Below, one piece after another: positions 26,928-37,036 of a DNA stretch of 64,000 nucleotides. The stretch is from Paraburkholderia silvatlantica (lineage in GTDB: Bacteria; Pseudomonadota; Gammaproteobacteria; Burkholderiales; Burkholderiaceae), in the NCBI RefSeq assembly GCF_003096715.1, contig NZ_QEOL01000011.1, positions 124,001-188,000 on the forward strand, read 5' to 3'. The first letter of the stretch is position 1. The number at the start of each line of letters is the position of its first letter. Below the pieces are notes generated by a model. That model ran no database searches. It worked only from the letters and a program-made list of their open reading frames with translations, and was not told where the DNA came from. Both the position numbers and the translations under genes were made by a program.

Positions 26928-27884
26928 TCAGCGCCTGCCCTGCGCAAGTTCCTCGCTGACCGCCTCCCACAGCTCGCGCACGAGCGCCTGGCGCGCATCG
27001 TCGCCCTGCGTCGCGAGCTTGTCGCGATACAGGCGGATCTCCATGTCGAGCGTGAACTGGCCTTCCGGCACACCGCGCGTGCCGCGGTCGAGGCGGATCA
27101 GCTCGCCCTGGGCCACGGCGTCTTCGACCGCGCTGTGCGGCAGGAAGGCGATGCCGTGACCGGCCAGCGCCATCGCCTTGAGCCCTTCTGCCATGTCCGT
27201 CTCGTACACGCGGTCCAGATAGAGCCGCGCCGGTGCGTTGGCAACGATCACCTCGGTCATGCGGCCGAGATACGCGTTCGGCGTATAGGAGAGATACGGT
27301 GCGGGCGCATCGGGCGTGCCGGGCAGCGTGTAACGCGCACGACCCGCGCGCTGCGGCGCCGAGTACGGGCTGATCGACTCGATGCCGAGCGTCAGCGTGT
27401 CGTAGCGCGCGGGGTCGAGCGTGACGGGGTGGCTCGGGTGGTGATAGCCCATCACGAGGTCGCAGCCGCCCTCCACGAGCGAGAGCACGGCGTCGTGCAC
27501 GTTCAGCGCGCGCAAGCGCGTGTGGATGCGGCCGAGCTTCGCCTCGATGCGCTGCAGCCAGCGCGGAAAGTACGTGAGCGAGAGGGTGTGCGGCACCGCG
27601 AATTCGATCGTCGCCGCAGGCGTGGCCGTGTGGCCGCGCAACAAGGTGCGCGCCTCGTGAAACTGCGAAAGCATCGCGAGCGCCTGCTCGTAGAAGACCT
27701 GGCCCGCAGCGGTGAGGCGCGTCGGATAAACCGAACGATCGATCAGCTCGGTGCCGAGCCACGCTTCGAGCGCCTGGATGCGGCGCGAGAAAGCCGGCTG
27801 CGTCACGTGGCGCAGTTCGGCCGAGCGACTGAAACTATGCGTCTCGGCAAGCGAGACGAAGTCTTCGAGCCATTTGAGTTCCAT
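26928..27884 (-). CDS. LysR family transcriptional regulator
   Basis: A 318-residue LysR protein. The winged helix-turn-helix covers residues 1-60 (FVSLAETHSFSRSAELRHVT then QPAFSRRIQALE), followed by a linker helix and a two-lobed effector domain from about 90. It lies downstream of purB's divergent promoter region and upstream of gdhA in the same direction, 200 bases from it; LysR proteins commonly regulate neighbours, so gdhA or an unlinked gene are candidates. No inducer can be inferred. Confidence 0.88.
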   Translation of the reverse strand: MELKWLEDFVSLAETHSFSRSAELRHVTQPAFSRRIQALEAWLGTELIDRSVYPTRLTAAGQVFYEQALAMLSQFHEARTLLRGHTATPAATIEFAVPHTLSLTYFPRWLQRIEAKLGRIHTRLRALNVHDAVLSLVEGGCDLVMGYHHPSHPVTLDPARYDTLTLGIESISPYSAPQRAGRARYTLPGTPDAPAPYLSYTPNAYLGRMTEVIVANAPARLYLDRVYETDMAEGLKAMALAGHGIAFLPHSAVEDAVAQGELIRLDRGTRGVPEGQFTLDMEIRLYRDKLATQGDDARQALVRELWEAVSEELAQGRR

Positions 27885-28060
27885 GCGGGGCCAGCGAGCG
27901 GATGAGAAGTCCGCATTCTAGGCCCGCGCTCGCACGTCTGGGCGCCGGCGCGGCGAATATCGCGCGGCGCACCGGCCGCGCCACGTCAGTTGCCGACAGC
28001 GCCGCCCACGGCCCCTGGCGGCAAGGTGATAAAATGTGCGGTTCCCGCCGTCTCGAATCT

Positions 28061-28092
28061 GACTGCAACCGACCGCAAACCGACTGCAAACT
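28061..28092 (+). repeat. Three imperfect 10-11-bp tandem repeats in the purB leader
   Basis: GACTGCAACC, GACCGCAAACC and GACTGCAAACT follow one another directly between a -10-like TAAAAT (28030-28035) and the purB start. Confidence 0.6.
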
Positions 28093-28095
28093 GAG

Positions 28096-28114
28096 CGTAA
28101 CGCGCCACGTTACG
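28096..28114 (+). promoter_or_regulatory. Inverted repeat immediately before purB
   Basis: CGTAACG-CGCCA-CGTTACG, a perfect 7+7 inverted repeat ending eight bases before the ATG. It could be a protein-binding site or a hairpin that masks the ribosome site; purB has no obvious Shine-Dalgarno sequence otherwise. Confidence 0.45.
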
Positions 28115-28122
28115 TCCCCATC

Positions 28123-29511
28123 ATGTCCGACACCCGTCCCGATACCCTCTTCGCGCTCAACGCGCTCTCCCCGCTCGACGGCCGCTACGCCTCGAAAACC
28201 GAAGCGCTGCGCGACTGGCTCTCGGAAGCTGCGTTCATGCGCAATCGCGTAACGGTGGAAATCCACTGGCTGATCGCGCTCTCGCAGGCCGGTTTCGCGG
28301 AAGTGCCGCGCTTCTCGGCAGCCTCGGAGCAATTCCTGCTCAAGCTCGCCGAAAACTTCACGGCGCACGACGCCGCGCGCATCAAGGAGATCGAGCGCGT
28401 GACGAACCACGACGTGAAGGCCGTGGAGTACTGGCTCAAGGAGTCGGTGAAGGGTCAGCCGGAACTGGAGCGTGCGAGCGAGTTCATCCACTTCGCCTGC
28501 ACGTCGGAAGACATCAACAACACGTCGCACGGTCTCATGCTCGCGGGCGCCCGCGAACACGTGATCCTGCCGGCGCTGCGCTCGGTGCATCAACGTCTCG
28601 TCGCGCTCGCGCACACGCACGCCGACCAGCCGATGCTCTCTCGCACGCACGGCCAGCCGGCCAGCCCCACGACGCTCGGCAAGGAAATCGCCAACGTCGC
28701 GGCGCGTCTCGCGCGTGCGATCACGCGCATCGAGAAGGTCGAACTGCTCGGCAAGATGAATGGCGCGGTCGGCAACTTCAACGCGCACCTTTCGGCGTAT
28801 CCGGAATTCGACTGGGAAGCGTTCTCGAAGGAAGTCGTCGAGCAGCGCCTGAAGCTCACGTTCAATCCGTACACGATCCAGATCGAGCCGCACGACTACA
28901 TGGCGGAACTGTTCGACGCCGTCGCGCGCGCGAACACGATCCTGCTGGATCTGGACCGCGACGTGTGGGGCTACATCTCGCTCGGCTACTTCAAGCAGAA
29001 GACGAAGGCCGGCGAAATCGGTTCGTCGACCATGCCGCACAAGGTCAACCCGATCGACTTCGAAAACTCGGAAGGCAACCTGGGCCTCGCGAACGCCACG
29101 CTGCGCCACCTCGCCGACAAGCTGCCCGTTTCGCGCTGGCAGCGCGACCTCACCGACTCGACCGTGCTGCGCAACATCGGCGTGGCGCTCGGTTACTCGC
29201 TGCTCGCGTACGACGCGCTGATCCGCGGCCTGGACAAGCTCGAAGTGAATCCGCAGCGTCTGAACGACGACCTCGACGCCACGTGGGAAGTGCTGGCCGA
29301 GCCGGTGCAGACGGTCATGCGCCGCTACGGCATCGAGAACCCGTACGAGCAGCTGAAGGAACTCACGCGCGGCAAGGGCATTACGCGCGAAGCGCTGCAG
29401 ACGTTCGTGAGCGGTCTGGCGATTCCGGAAGACGCGAAGAAGCGTCTGCTGGAGATGACGCCTGCATCGTACGTCGGCAAGGCGGCGGAACTGGCGAAGC
29501 GCATTGCGTAA
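28123..29511 (+). CDS. purB: Adenylosuccinate lyase
   Basis: A 462-residue enzyme of the fumarase/aspartase superfamily that acts twice in purine synthesis, releasing fumarate from SAICAR and from adenylosuccinate. The sequence has FACTSEDINNTSHGL near residue 122 and the mobile signature loop GSSTMPHKVNPIDFENSEGN near 300, which carries the catalytic serine. Length matches the proteobacterial type. It is monocistronic, with a perfect terminator 20 bases downstream. Confidence 0.96.
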   Translation: MSDTRPDTLFALNALSPLDGRYASKTEALRDWLSEAAFMRNRVTVEIHWLIALSQAGFAEVPRFSAASEQFLLKLAENFTAHDAARIKEIERVTNHDVKAVEYWLKESVKGQPELERASEFIHFACTSEDINNTSHGLMLAGAREHVILPALRSVHQRLVALAHTHADQPMLSRTHGQPASPTTLGKEIANVAARLARAITRIEKVELLGKMNGAVGNFNAHLSAYPEFDWEAFSKEVVEQRLKLTFNPYTIQIEPHDYMAELFDAVARANTILLDLDRDVWGYISLGYFKQKTKAGEIGSSTMPHKVNPIDFENSEGNLGLANATLRHLADKLPVSRWQRDLTDSTVLRNIGVALGYSLLAYDALIRGLDKLEVNPQRLNDDLDATWEVLAEPVQTVMRRYGIENPYEQLKELTRGKGITREALQTFVSGLAIPEDAKKRLLEMTPASYVGKAAELAKRIA

Positions 29512-29531
29512 TCGCTCAAAACCCAAGCCAT

Positions 29532-29563
29532 AAAAAAGCGCTCGATCGAATCGAGCGCTTTTT
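29532..29563. terminator. Terminator of purB, also facing gntK
   Basis: Stem AAAAAGCGCTCGA/TCGAGCGCTTTTT, 13 bp, five-base loop, T and A tracts on both sides. Confidence 0.92.
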
Positions 29564-29578
29564 CGTTTACCGCCGTAC

Positions 29579-29610
29579 GATCACGTGATCACGTGATCGC
29601 GTGATCGTGC
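29579..29610. repeat. Four tandem octamers GATCACGT
   Basis: Units GATCACGT, GATCACGT, GATCGCGT and GATCGTGC in direct succession between the purB terminator and the gntK stop. Each perfect unit pair contains overlapping palindromes (GATCACGTGATC). Confidence 0.75.
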
Positions 29611-29622
29611 GCGAGCGCGAAA

Positions 29623-30132
29623 TCAGGAGACCTGCTTGCGGCGCGTTTCCAGCTGCTTCATCACCTCGTCGACGATCTGCTCGGGCGTCAGCTCGATGCT
29701 GACCTCGATCGCCTCGTCCGTGCCCGGTTCTTCGAGCGTGTCGAGCTGGCTTTGCAGCAGCGACGGGTCGAAGAAGTGGCCGGTGCGGGAAGCCAGGCGC
29801 TCGTGCAGCACCTCGAACGAACCCTTCAGGTAGACGAAGCACACGTCGCGGTCGTTGCCGCGCAGGATGTCGCGATACGAGCGCTTGAGCGACGAGCACG
29901 TGAACACGGCCGTTTCATGCGCGCGCTGCTTTTCCTCAATGGCCGCGCGAATCGTACGCAGCCACGGCCAGCGGTCGTCGTCGGTGAGGGGAATGCCGTC
30001 GTGCATCTTCTTCTTGTTGGCTTCGCTGTGGAAGGCGTCGCCGTCGGTGAAGCTGCACTTGAGGCGCTCGGCGAGCAATTCGCCGATGCGTGTCTTGCCC
30101 GCGCCCGACACGCCCATCGCTATCAGAATCAT
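29623..30132 (-). CDS. gntK: Gluconokinase
   Basis: A 169-residue P-loop kinase making 6-phosphogluconate from gluconate. Walker A is MGVSGAGKTRIGE at about residues 6-18; the substrate-binding segment FTDGDAFHSEANKKKM follows near 28, and CSSLKRSYRDILR near 79 is typical of GntK. It follows gntP by 15 bases and ends the edd-eda-gntP-gntK cluster; its product is the substrate of Edd. Confidence 0.95.
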   Translation of the reverse strand: MILIAMGVSGAGKTRIGELLAERLKCSFTDGDAFHSEANKKKMHDGIPLTDDDRWPWLRTIRAAIEEKQRAHETAVFTCSSLKRSYRDILRGNDRDVCFVYLKGSFEVLHERLASRTGHFFDPSLLQSQLDTLEEPGTDEAIEVSIELTPEQIVDEVMKQLETRRKQVS

Positions 30133-30147
30133 TTACTGCTCCCAGTC

Positions 30148-31509
30148 TTACACCGCCGCTGCGAGGGCGAAGGTCAAGCCAAGGCCCAGCAGCGAAATAA
30201 TGGTCTCCAGCAACGACCATGTCTTGAACGTCTGCACGACGCTCATGCCGAAATACTCCTTGATCAGCCAGAATCCGCCGTCGTTGACGTGCGAGAAGAT
30301 CAGCGAGCCCGAGCCCGTGGCGAGCACGAGCAGCTCCGGCTTCACGGTCATGGCGCTGGCCGATGCGATCGGTGCGACGATGCCGCAGGCCGTGGTCATG
30401 GCGACCGTGGCCGAGCCCGTCGCGAGACGGATCAGCGCGGCGACGAGCCAGCCGAGCAGCAGCGGCGACAGATGTTCGTTCTGCGCCAGCTCGACGATCT
30501 GCTTCGACACGCCGCTGTCCATCAGCACGCGGCCAAAGCCGCCGCCCGCGCCCACGATCAGCGTGATGCCCGCGATCGGCGCGAGACAGTCGCCGCAGAA
30601 CTTCTGGATCTGCTCGCGTGTAAAGCCGCGCTGCGCGCCGAAGGTCCAGAAGCTTACCAGCACGGCGATCAGCAGCGCGACGTCGGAGGTGCCGATAAAG
30701 TGCAACAGATTGTTCGGCAACGTCCTGGGCGCGAACACGAGATCGGCCCAGCTGCCAATCAGCATGAGGATCACGGGCAGCAGGATCGTGAAGAGCGTGA
30801 CGCCGAAGCCGGGCAGTTCACTGTCGGGCTTGGGGTCGGCCTTGCTCACGAACTGGTCGGCAAGCGGATTGCTCTCCGGCAGCTTGATGTAGCGGTGAAT
30901 GAAGAGCGCGAAAAGCGGCCCGGCGATGATCGCCGTGGGCACGCCCACGATCAGGCCGTAAGCGATGGTCTTGCCGATGTCGGCGTGATACGCCTGCACG
31001 GCCAGAAGCGCGGCCGGGTGCGGCGGAATCAGCCCGTGCACGACCGAAAGGCCCGCCACCATCGGCAGGCCGATCAGCAGCAGCGACTTGCCGGTGCGCT
31101 TCGCGACGTTGAACGCGATCGGAATGAGCAGCACGAAGCCGACTTCGAAGAACACCGGCAAGCCGACGATGATCGCGACGACCATCATGGCCCAGTGAAT
31201 GTTCTTCTCGCCGAACCAGCGAATGAGTGTCGTGGCAACGCGCTCGGCGCCGCCCGACTCCGCCATCATCTTGCCGAGCATCGTGCCGAGACCCACCACG
31301 ATGGCGATGTGGCCGAGCGTGTTGCCGTTGCCGGTCTCGAACGACTTGACGATCTGATCCATCGGCATGCCGACGGCGAGGCCGAGCAGCAGCGAAACGA
31401 TGATCAGGACGAGAAACGGATAAACCTTGAAGCGCGTGATCAGCAGGATCAGCGCGGCGATCGCGACGAGCGCGTAAATCAGCAGCATGCTGCCGTGGGC
31501 CACTCCCAT
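30148..31509 (-). CDS. Gluconate:H+ symporter (GntP family)
   Basis: A 453-residue inner-membrane transporter with 12 or more hydrophobic segments. GntP-family landmarks are GLGTMLGKMMAESGGAERVA near residue 73, PVFFEVGFVLLIP near 122 and HGLIPPHPAALLAV near 160. It would supply gluconate (or a related sugar acid) to GntK. A gap of 298 bases separates it from eda and holds a hairpin and a possible -10 box (TACAAT on minus, 31622-31617), so it may also be transcribed independently. Confidence 0.92.
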   Translation of the reverse strand: MGVAHGSMLLIYALVAIAALILLITRFKVYPFLVLIIVSLLLGLAVGMPMDQIVKSFETGNGNTLGHIAIVVGLGTMLGKMMAESGGAERVATTLIRWFGEKNIHWAMMVVAIIVGLPVFFEVGFVLLIPIAFNVAKRTGKSLLLIGLPMVAGLSVVHGLIPPHPAALLAVQAYHADIGKTIAYGLIVGVPTAIIAGPLFALFIHRYIKLPESNPLADQFVSKADPKPDSELPGFGVTLFTILLPVILMLIGSWADLVFAPRTLPNNLLHFIGTSDVALLIAVLVSFWTFGAQRGFTREQIQKFCGDCLAPIAGITLIVGAGGGFGRVLMDSGVSKQIVELAQNEHLSPLLLGWLVAALIRLATGSATVAMTTACGIVAPIASASAMTVKPELLVLATGSGSLIFSHVNDGGFWLIKEYFGMSVVQTFKTWSLLETIISLLGLGLTFALAAAV

Positions 31510-31675
31510 GAGGCTCCTCTTCAGGTAGTTGTTCGAAGTCCTTTTGCCCTGTGCGGCGACAGATGAGCGCAGCGGCGGCTCACGCGGGACAAAAGCCGGC
31601 CGTCGCCGGGCCGGGGATTGTAGAGCTTATAACGACTTTTGGTGCAACGTGCCTGAAAGACACGCGAAGACACGC

Positions 31676-31720
31676 GAGCCGCGCAAACCCCGCGCCTGAA
31701 AGGCGCCGTTTGCGCGGCTC
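31676..31720 (-). terminator. Long hairpin between eda and gntP
   Basis: Outer arms GAGCCGCGCAAA (31676-31687) and TTTGCGCGGCTC (31709-31720) enclose a second small stem GCGCCT/AGGCGC. No T tract follows, so it is more likely an attenuating or mRNA-stabilising structure than a full terminator. Confidence 0.55.
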
Positions 31721-31807
31721 GTTGCGCGCCCCACGCTCAGGCGGGGCAGCATTCCAGCCTTCGTTGCGCCGCAGCACGCGGCACGCGCGTCATGCAGACG
31801 CGCTCAT

Positions 31808-32449
31808 TTAGCGCACCGGGCGCGACAGCTCGCTCGCGGCGTGCGCAAGGCGCGTGACTTCGTCCCAGTTCTGCGCGGCGATCGCCGCCTTCGGCGTGAG
31901 CCACGAACCGCCCACGCATACCACGTTGGGCAGCGCGAGGAAGGTCGGCGCGGATTCGGCGCTGATACCGCCCGTGGGGCAGAACTTGAGCGTCGGGAAC
32001 GGGCCGTGGAAGGCCTGCAGCATGTTCAGCCCGCCGGCCGGAACCGCCGGGAAGAACTTGACGATCTCGTAGCCCAGCTCCATCGCGACGATGATGTCGG
32101 TCGGCGTCATCACGCCCGGCAGCAGCGGCAGGCCCGCGTCGAGCGAAGCCTGATGGATCTCGCGCGTGAGGCCCGGCGATACGCCGAACTGTGCGCCGGC
32201 CTTCTTCGCGAGCGCGCAGTGCTCGGGCTTCGTGATCGTGCCCACGCCCACGACGATGTCCGGCGCGATCTTCGCGGCGCGCTCGATGGCTTCGAGGCCG
32301 GCCTTCGTGCGCAGCGTGATTTCGAGCACCTTCACGCCGCCTGCGTGGAGTGCGCGGGAAACGTGCTCGCCCTGCTCCGGCGTATCGAATGCGAGCACCG
32401 GGATGACGGGACCGAGGCGAACGATGTCGGCGACTGTGCTATTTGCCAT
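31808..32449 (-). CDS. eda: KDPG/KHG aldolase
   Basis: A 213-residue class I aldolase that splits 2-keto-3-deoxy-6-phosphogluconate into pyruvate and glyceraldehyde 3-phosphate. The catalytic glutamate is in VLEITLRTKAGLEAI near residue 43 and the Schiff-base lysine in YEIVKFFPA near 133; GVGTITKPE and CPTGGIS are also family motifs. AAGGAG in the edd 3' end serves as its ribosome site; the two genes are two bases apart. Confidence 0.95.
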   Translation of the reverse strand: MANSTVADIVRLGPVIPVLAFDTPEQGEHVSRALHAGGVKVLEITLRTKAGLEAIERAAKIAPDIVVGVGTITKPEHCALAKKAGAQFGVSPGLTREIHQASLDAGLPLLPGVMTPTDIIVAMELGYEIVKFFPAVPAGGLNMLQAFHGPFPTLKFCPTGGISAESAPTFLALPNVVCVGGSWLTPKAAIAAQNWDEVTRLAHAASELSRPVR

Positions 32450-32451
32450 GT

Positions 32452-34374
<1,923 letters not shown>

Positions 34375-34457
34375 CGAATCTCCTTCCTTCTTGTCACGGC
34401 GAGGACGCTCGGGGCCAGATCAGATGCGCATGTCGCGCACCAGACAGCGATGGCGCG

Positions 34458-34486
34458 ATGTTAGTAGAAAAACTACAAGACGACAA
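34458..34486 (-). promoter_or_regulatory. Predicted edd promoter
   Basis: On the minus strand -35 TTGTCG (34486-34481), 17 bases, -10 TAACAT (34463-34458). The HexR-like operator occupies the spacer. Confidence 0.6.
34461..34478. promoter_or_regulatory. HexR-like operator 1 (edd side)
   Basis: TTAGTAGAAAAACTACAA, on the minus strand TTGTAGTTTTTCTACTAA, matches the described HexR half-site pattern TGTAGT-N-ACTACA closely. It lies between the -35 and -10 of edd, where binding would block initiation. Confidence 0.7.
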
Positions 34487-34594
34487 ATCCGGTAAGACCC
34501 TGGGAGTACGACGTTAAACGAGCGTCTAGTCTCATTATTTACAGGCGTTGCGCGTTGATGCGCGCCCGGACTGAAAAGACGCAAACGGCGATTC

Positions 34595-34609
34595 TGTAGT
34601 TTTTGTACA
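34595..34609. promoter_or_regulatory. HexR-like operator 2 (hexR side)
   Basis: TGTAGTTTTTGTACA, one mismatch from the same pattern. It overlaps the predicted -35 of hexR, consistent with autoregulation. Confidence 0.65.
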
Positions 34610-34630
34610 TAACGTCCGATCCGTTATAGT
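34603..34630 (+). promoter_or_regulatory. Predicted hexR promoter
   Basis: -35 TTGTAC (34603-34608), 16 bases, -10 TATAGT (34625-34630); start near 34637, 27 bases before the ATG. Confidence 0.6.
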
Positions 34631-34663
34631 CCACGGATCTTTCAGCATAGTGCGAGTTTCCCG

Positions 34664-35521
34664 ATGCTGCTGTCCCAGGTGAAAGCCATGCGCGAGCAAT
34701 TGCGCCCTTCGGAGCGCAAGCTCGCCGATTACGTGATCCAGGCGCCGCGCGAGGTGCTCGATCTGTCGATGACCGAGGTCGCTGAGCGTGCGGGTGTCAG
34801 CCAGCCGACCATCGCACGGTTTTGCCATGCGCTGGGATTCTCGGGGTTCCGGGAGTTCAGGATTCGCCTCGCGCAGGCGGTCGCTGCGGATCTGCCCACG
34901 GAACATCCGGCCGTGTACCGCGACGTGAGCCCGGACGAGCCGGTGCCGGGCGTCGCGGCCAAGGTGCTCGAGCGCACCATCGGTGCGCTCGTGCAGGTGC
35001 GCAACAACCTCTCTACGGACTCGCTCGCCGCGGCGATCGGCCTGCTCGCGCATGCGGCGCGTATCGAGTTCTACGGTGCGGGCGGCTCGGGCATCGCTGC
35101 GCAGGATATGCAGCACAAGTTCTTCCGGCTCGGCATGCCGAGCGTCGCGTATTCGGATCCGCAGACGTTCCTGATGTCGGCGGCGCTGCTCGGCCCCGGC
35201 GATGTGGTCGTGGCGATCTCGAACACGGGGCGCACGCGCGACATCGTGGACGCCGCGCGCACGGCGCTCGATCGCGGCGCGAAGGTGATCGCGATCACGC
35301 ACGGCACTTCGCCGCTCGCGCGCCTCGCGAGCGTAGGCCTGCACGCGAACGTCGATGAGGATACCGACGTTTTCTCGCCGATGACTTCGCGGACTTCGCA
35401 TCTCGCGATCGGCGACATACTCGCGGTGGGTGTCGCGCTGCAGCGCGGTCCCGAGCTTGCGGAGAAACTCGCCGATGCGAAGGAAATCATCGCGCGAAGA
35501 AGGCTGGACGCGAACGGCTAA
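34664..35521 (+). CDS. hexR: RpiR/HexR family transcriptional regulator
   Basis: A 285-residue repressor. The N-terminal RpiR-type helix-turn-helix (about 1-75) contains MTEVAERAGVSQPTIARFCHALGF; the C-terminal SIS sugar-phosphate domain starts near 125 with IEFYGAGGSGIAAQDMQHKF and includes ISNTGRTRDIVD. In pseudomonads HexR binds KDPG and releases edd, zwf and gap promoters; the position beside edd and the two matching operators support that role here. An IS630 element is inserted about 40 bases after the stop codon. Confidence 0.9.
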   Translation: MLLSQVKAMREQLRPSERKLADYVIQAPREVLDLSMTEVAERAGVSQPTIARFCHALGFSGFREFRIRLAQAVAADLPTEHPAVYRDVSPDEPVPGVAAKVLERTIGALVQVRNNLSTDSLAAAIGLLAHAARIEFYGAGGSGIAAQDMQHKFFRLGMPSVAYSDPQTFLMSAALLGPGDVVVAISNTGRTRDIVDAARTALDRGAKVIAITHGTSPLARLASVGLHANVDEDTDVFSPMTSRTSHLAIGDILAVGVALQRGPELAEKLADAKEIIARRRLDANG

Positions 35522-35636
35522 CTGCCGACCAGAAGGCGCTTCACAAAAATACGGATTCCTAGCATTCCGCCCCAGAAATAGCTTTGCATAAGTTCAGATT
35601 GTTCTATGGTCGAGTCACGGCGTGCAGGAGGCGATC

Positions 35637-36720
35637 ATGGGACGCAAAGGAATCGAAGTTGTCGTGTCGGAGTTGGAACGAGAACAATTGTTGTCAAGGA
35701 GCCGTTCGCGTTCCCTATCTTCCAGTGCGTGATCGCCGGTGCAGTCACTTCGCACTGCGTTGCAATCTCATGGCTCGTATGACCGTCAGCCGCCATCAAG
35801 ACAATCCTCACGCTCTGGTTCGCCGGGCAAAGAAGCGGTTTGTTGCGTAGGGGGGCTTGCCGGTCTGCATGATGAAGCCCGTCCAGGCCGGCCTCGCACG
35901 CATGACGATGAAGCGGTAGCGGAACTGCTGGCGAGAATACTGCATGAGAAGCCGGAAGGAGCAACGCACTGGAGCGTGCGCTCCGCTGCAGCGCGGACAG
36001 GGATTTCGAAGAGTTCGGTGGCCCGATATCTGTCGTTGTTCGGTGTACAGCCCATCGTTCAAAGAGCTTCAAGCTGTCTAATGATCCCTACTTCGCAGAG
36101 AAGGTGCGCGATATTGTGGGGCTGTACCTAAGCCCGCCGACTAACGCCCTCGTACTATGTGTCGACGAGAAGAGCCAGTGCCAGGCGCTAGAACGGACGC
36201 AACCGATGTTGCCGATGGGGCTGGGGTATCTCGAGGGAATGACGCATGATTACGTTCGACATGGCACCACCACTCTGTTCGCTGCGCTCAATACGGCAAC
36301 GTGTGAAGTCATTGCGCAATGTAAGCCGCGCCACCGACATCAGGAATTCCTGGCGTTTCTCAAGCATGTGGACCTGGCGGTGCCCGCGGATCTCGATGTG
36401 CACCTGATCGTCGACAACTACGCGACACACAAGCATCCAAAAGTCCGGGCGTGGCTGGCCAGGCACATGCGCTACCACACGCACTTCACGCCGACCTACT
36501 CAAGCTGGCTGAATCAGGTTGAACGCTGGTTTAGTCTGATTACGCAGCAGGCGATCCGTCGGGGGTCGTTCAGGAACGTGCGCCAACTCGTTGCCAGCAT
36601 CGAGCGCCATATCAAGCAGTACAACCAACACGGCCGGCCGTTCGTACGGACCGCAACTGCCAATTCAATCCTCCAGAAAGTGGCTCGGCTATGCAAGTTA
36701 TTTCTGGGACGGAATACTAG
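35637..36720 (+). pseudogene. IS630-family DDE transposase, inverted and frameshifted
   Basis: The reading begins properly at ATG 35637 behind AGGAGG with MGRKGIEVVVSELEREQ, then breaks at about 35719 into an inverted segment. It resumes on the plus strand with the KKRFVA coding (about 35830), shifts frame at once into GGLAGLHDEARPGRPRTHDD, and shifts again near 36051, where one C of a CCCC run expected in QPHRSKSF is missing. The C-terminal catalytic part is intact in one frame from about 36074: the aspartates are in LCVDEKSQ and LIVDNYATHKHP and the glutamate in WLNQVERWFSL. The reading runs through the right inverted repeat to 36844. No functional transposase can be made. Confidence 0.88.
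35719..35828 (-). other. About 110-bp internal inversion in the IS630 transposase
   Basis: Read on the minus strand this stretch encodes SVRIVLMAADGHTSHEIATQ and then CEVTAPAITHWK, the helix-turn-helix part of the same transposase, which should lie on the plus strand between ...SRSRSL and KKRFVA. Both neighbours are on the plus strand, so the segment has flipped in place. Confidence 0.85.
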
Positions 36721-36993
36721 CCCGCTATATCAGCGGGCATGGCAGTGCCCCTTGGGCTTCTCTACATTTTGGGGCAGGTATGCACCTCGTGGCTGCAGGC
36801 GCGTGCCACCTGCGCGGCGAGCAAAACCGCAACCTCGGTTATGACGGCTCCTCAAATCAAGTCGCGCGCTCCGAGCCTCGCCATCGGTCGATGAACTTTT
36901 CGACGCCATCTTCCTCGAGCCGATCGATCAACCTCTAATCTTCGGCGCGTCAACGTTGGAACGGCTCAAAGCGCATCTGACGATCATTGGCCC
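36721..36993. other. Non-coding stretch after the IS element
   Basis: It opens with a small hairpin CCCGC-TATATCA-GCGGG (36721-36737), possibly the former hexR terminator cut off by the IS. An open frame continuous with the next gene runs through 36845-37063, but the promoter for that gene lies inside it, so I do not treat it as coding. Confidence 0.4.
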
Positions 36994-37021
36994 TTGCACA
37001 AAAGGGATCAGCACTTATAAT
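36994..37021 (+). promoter_or_regulatory. Predicted sigma-70 promoter of the beta-propeller gene
   Basis: -35 TTGCAC (36994-36999), 16 bases, consensus -10 TATAAT (37016-37021). Confidence 0.7.
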
Positions 37022-37036
37022 GTAAGGGCCCTTACA
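37021..37036. promoter_or_regulatory. 16-bp perfect palindrome, candidate operator
   Basis: TGTAAGGGCCCTTACA begins on the last base of the -10 box and covers the expected start site. This is the size and position of a repressor operator; the MarR regulator at 39531 is the obvious candidate, by proximity only. Confidence 0.65.

Larger units (their letters stand above)
35559..36720 (+). mobile_element. Decayed IS630-family insertion sequence
   Basis: An element of about 1.16 kb bounded on both sides by CTAG, the target used by IS630-type elements that duplicate the central TA. The imperfect inverted repeats are clear: left GCATTCCGCCCCAGAAATAG (35562-35581) against right (read inward) GTATTCCGTCCCAGAAATAA (ending 36718). 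The single transposase gene is broken (see pseudogene). It marks the left edge of the accessory region and lies immediately after hexR. Confidence 0.88.

Noticed and set aside
29752..31566. 604-codon plus-strand frame rich in His, Arg and Gln
   Set aside because: Antisense of gntK and gntP, composition typical of a shadow frame.
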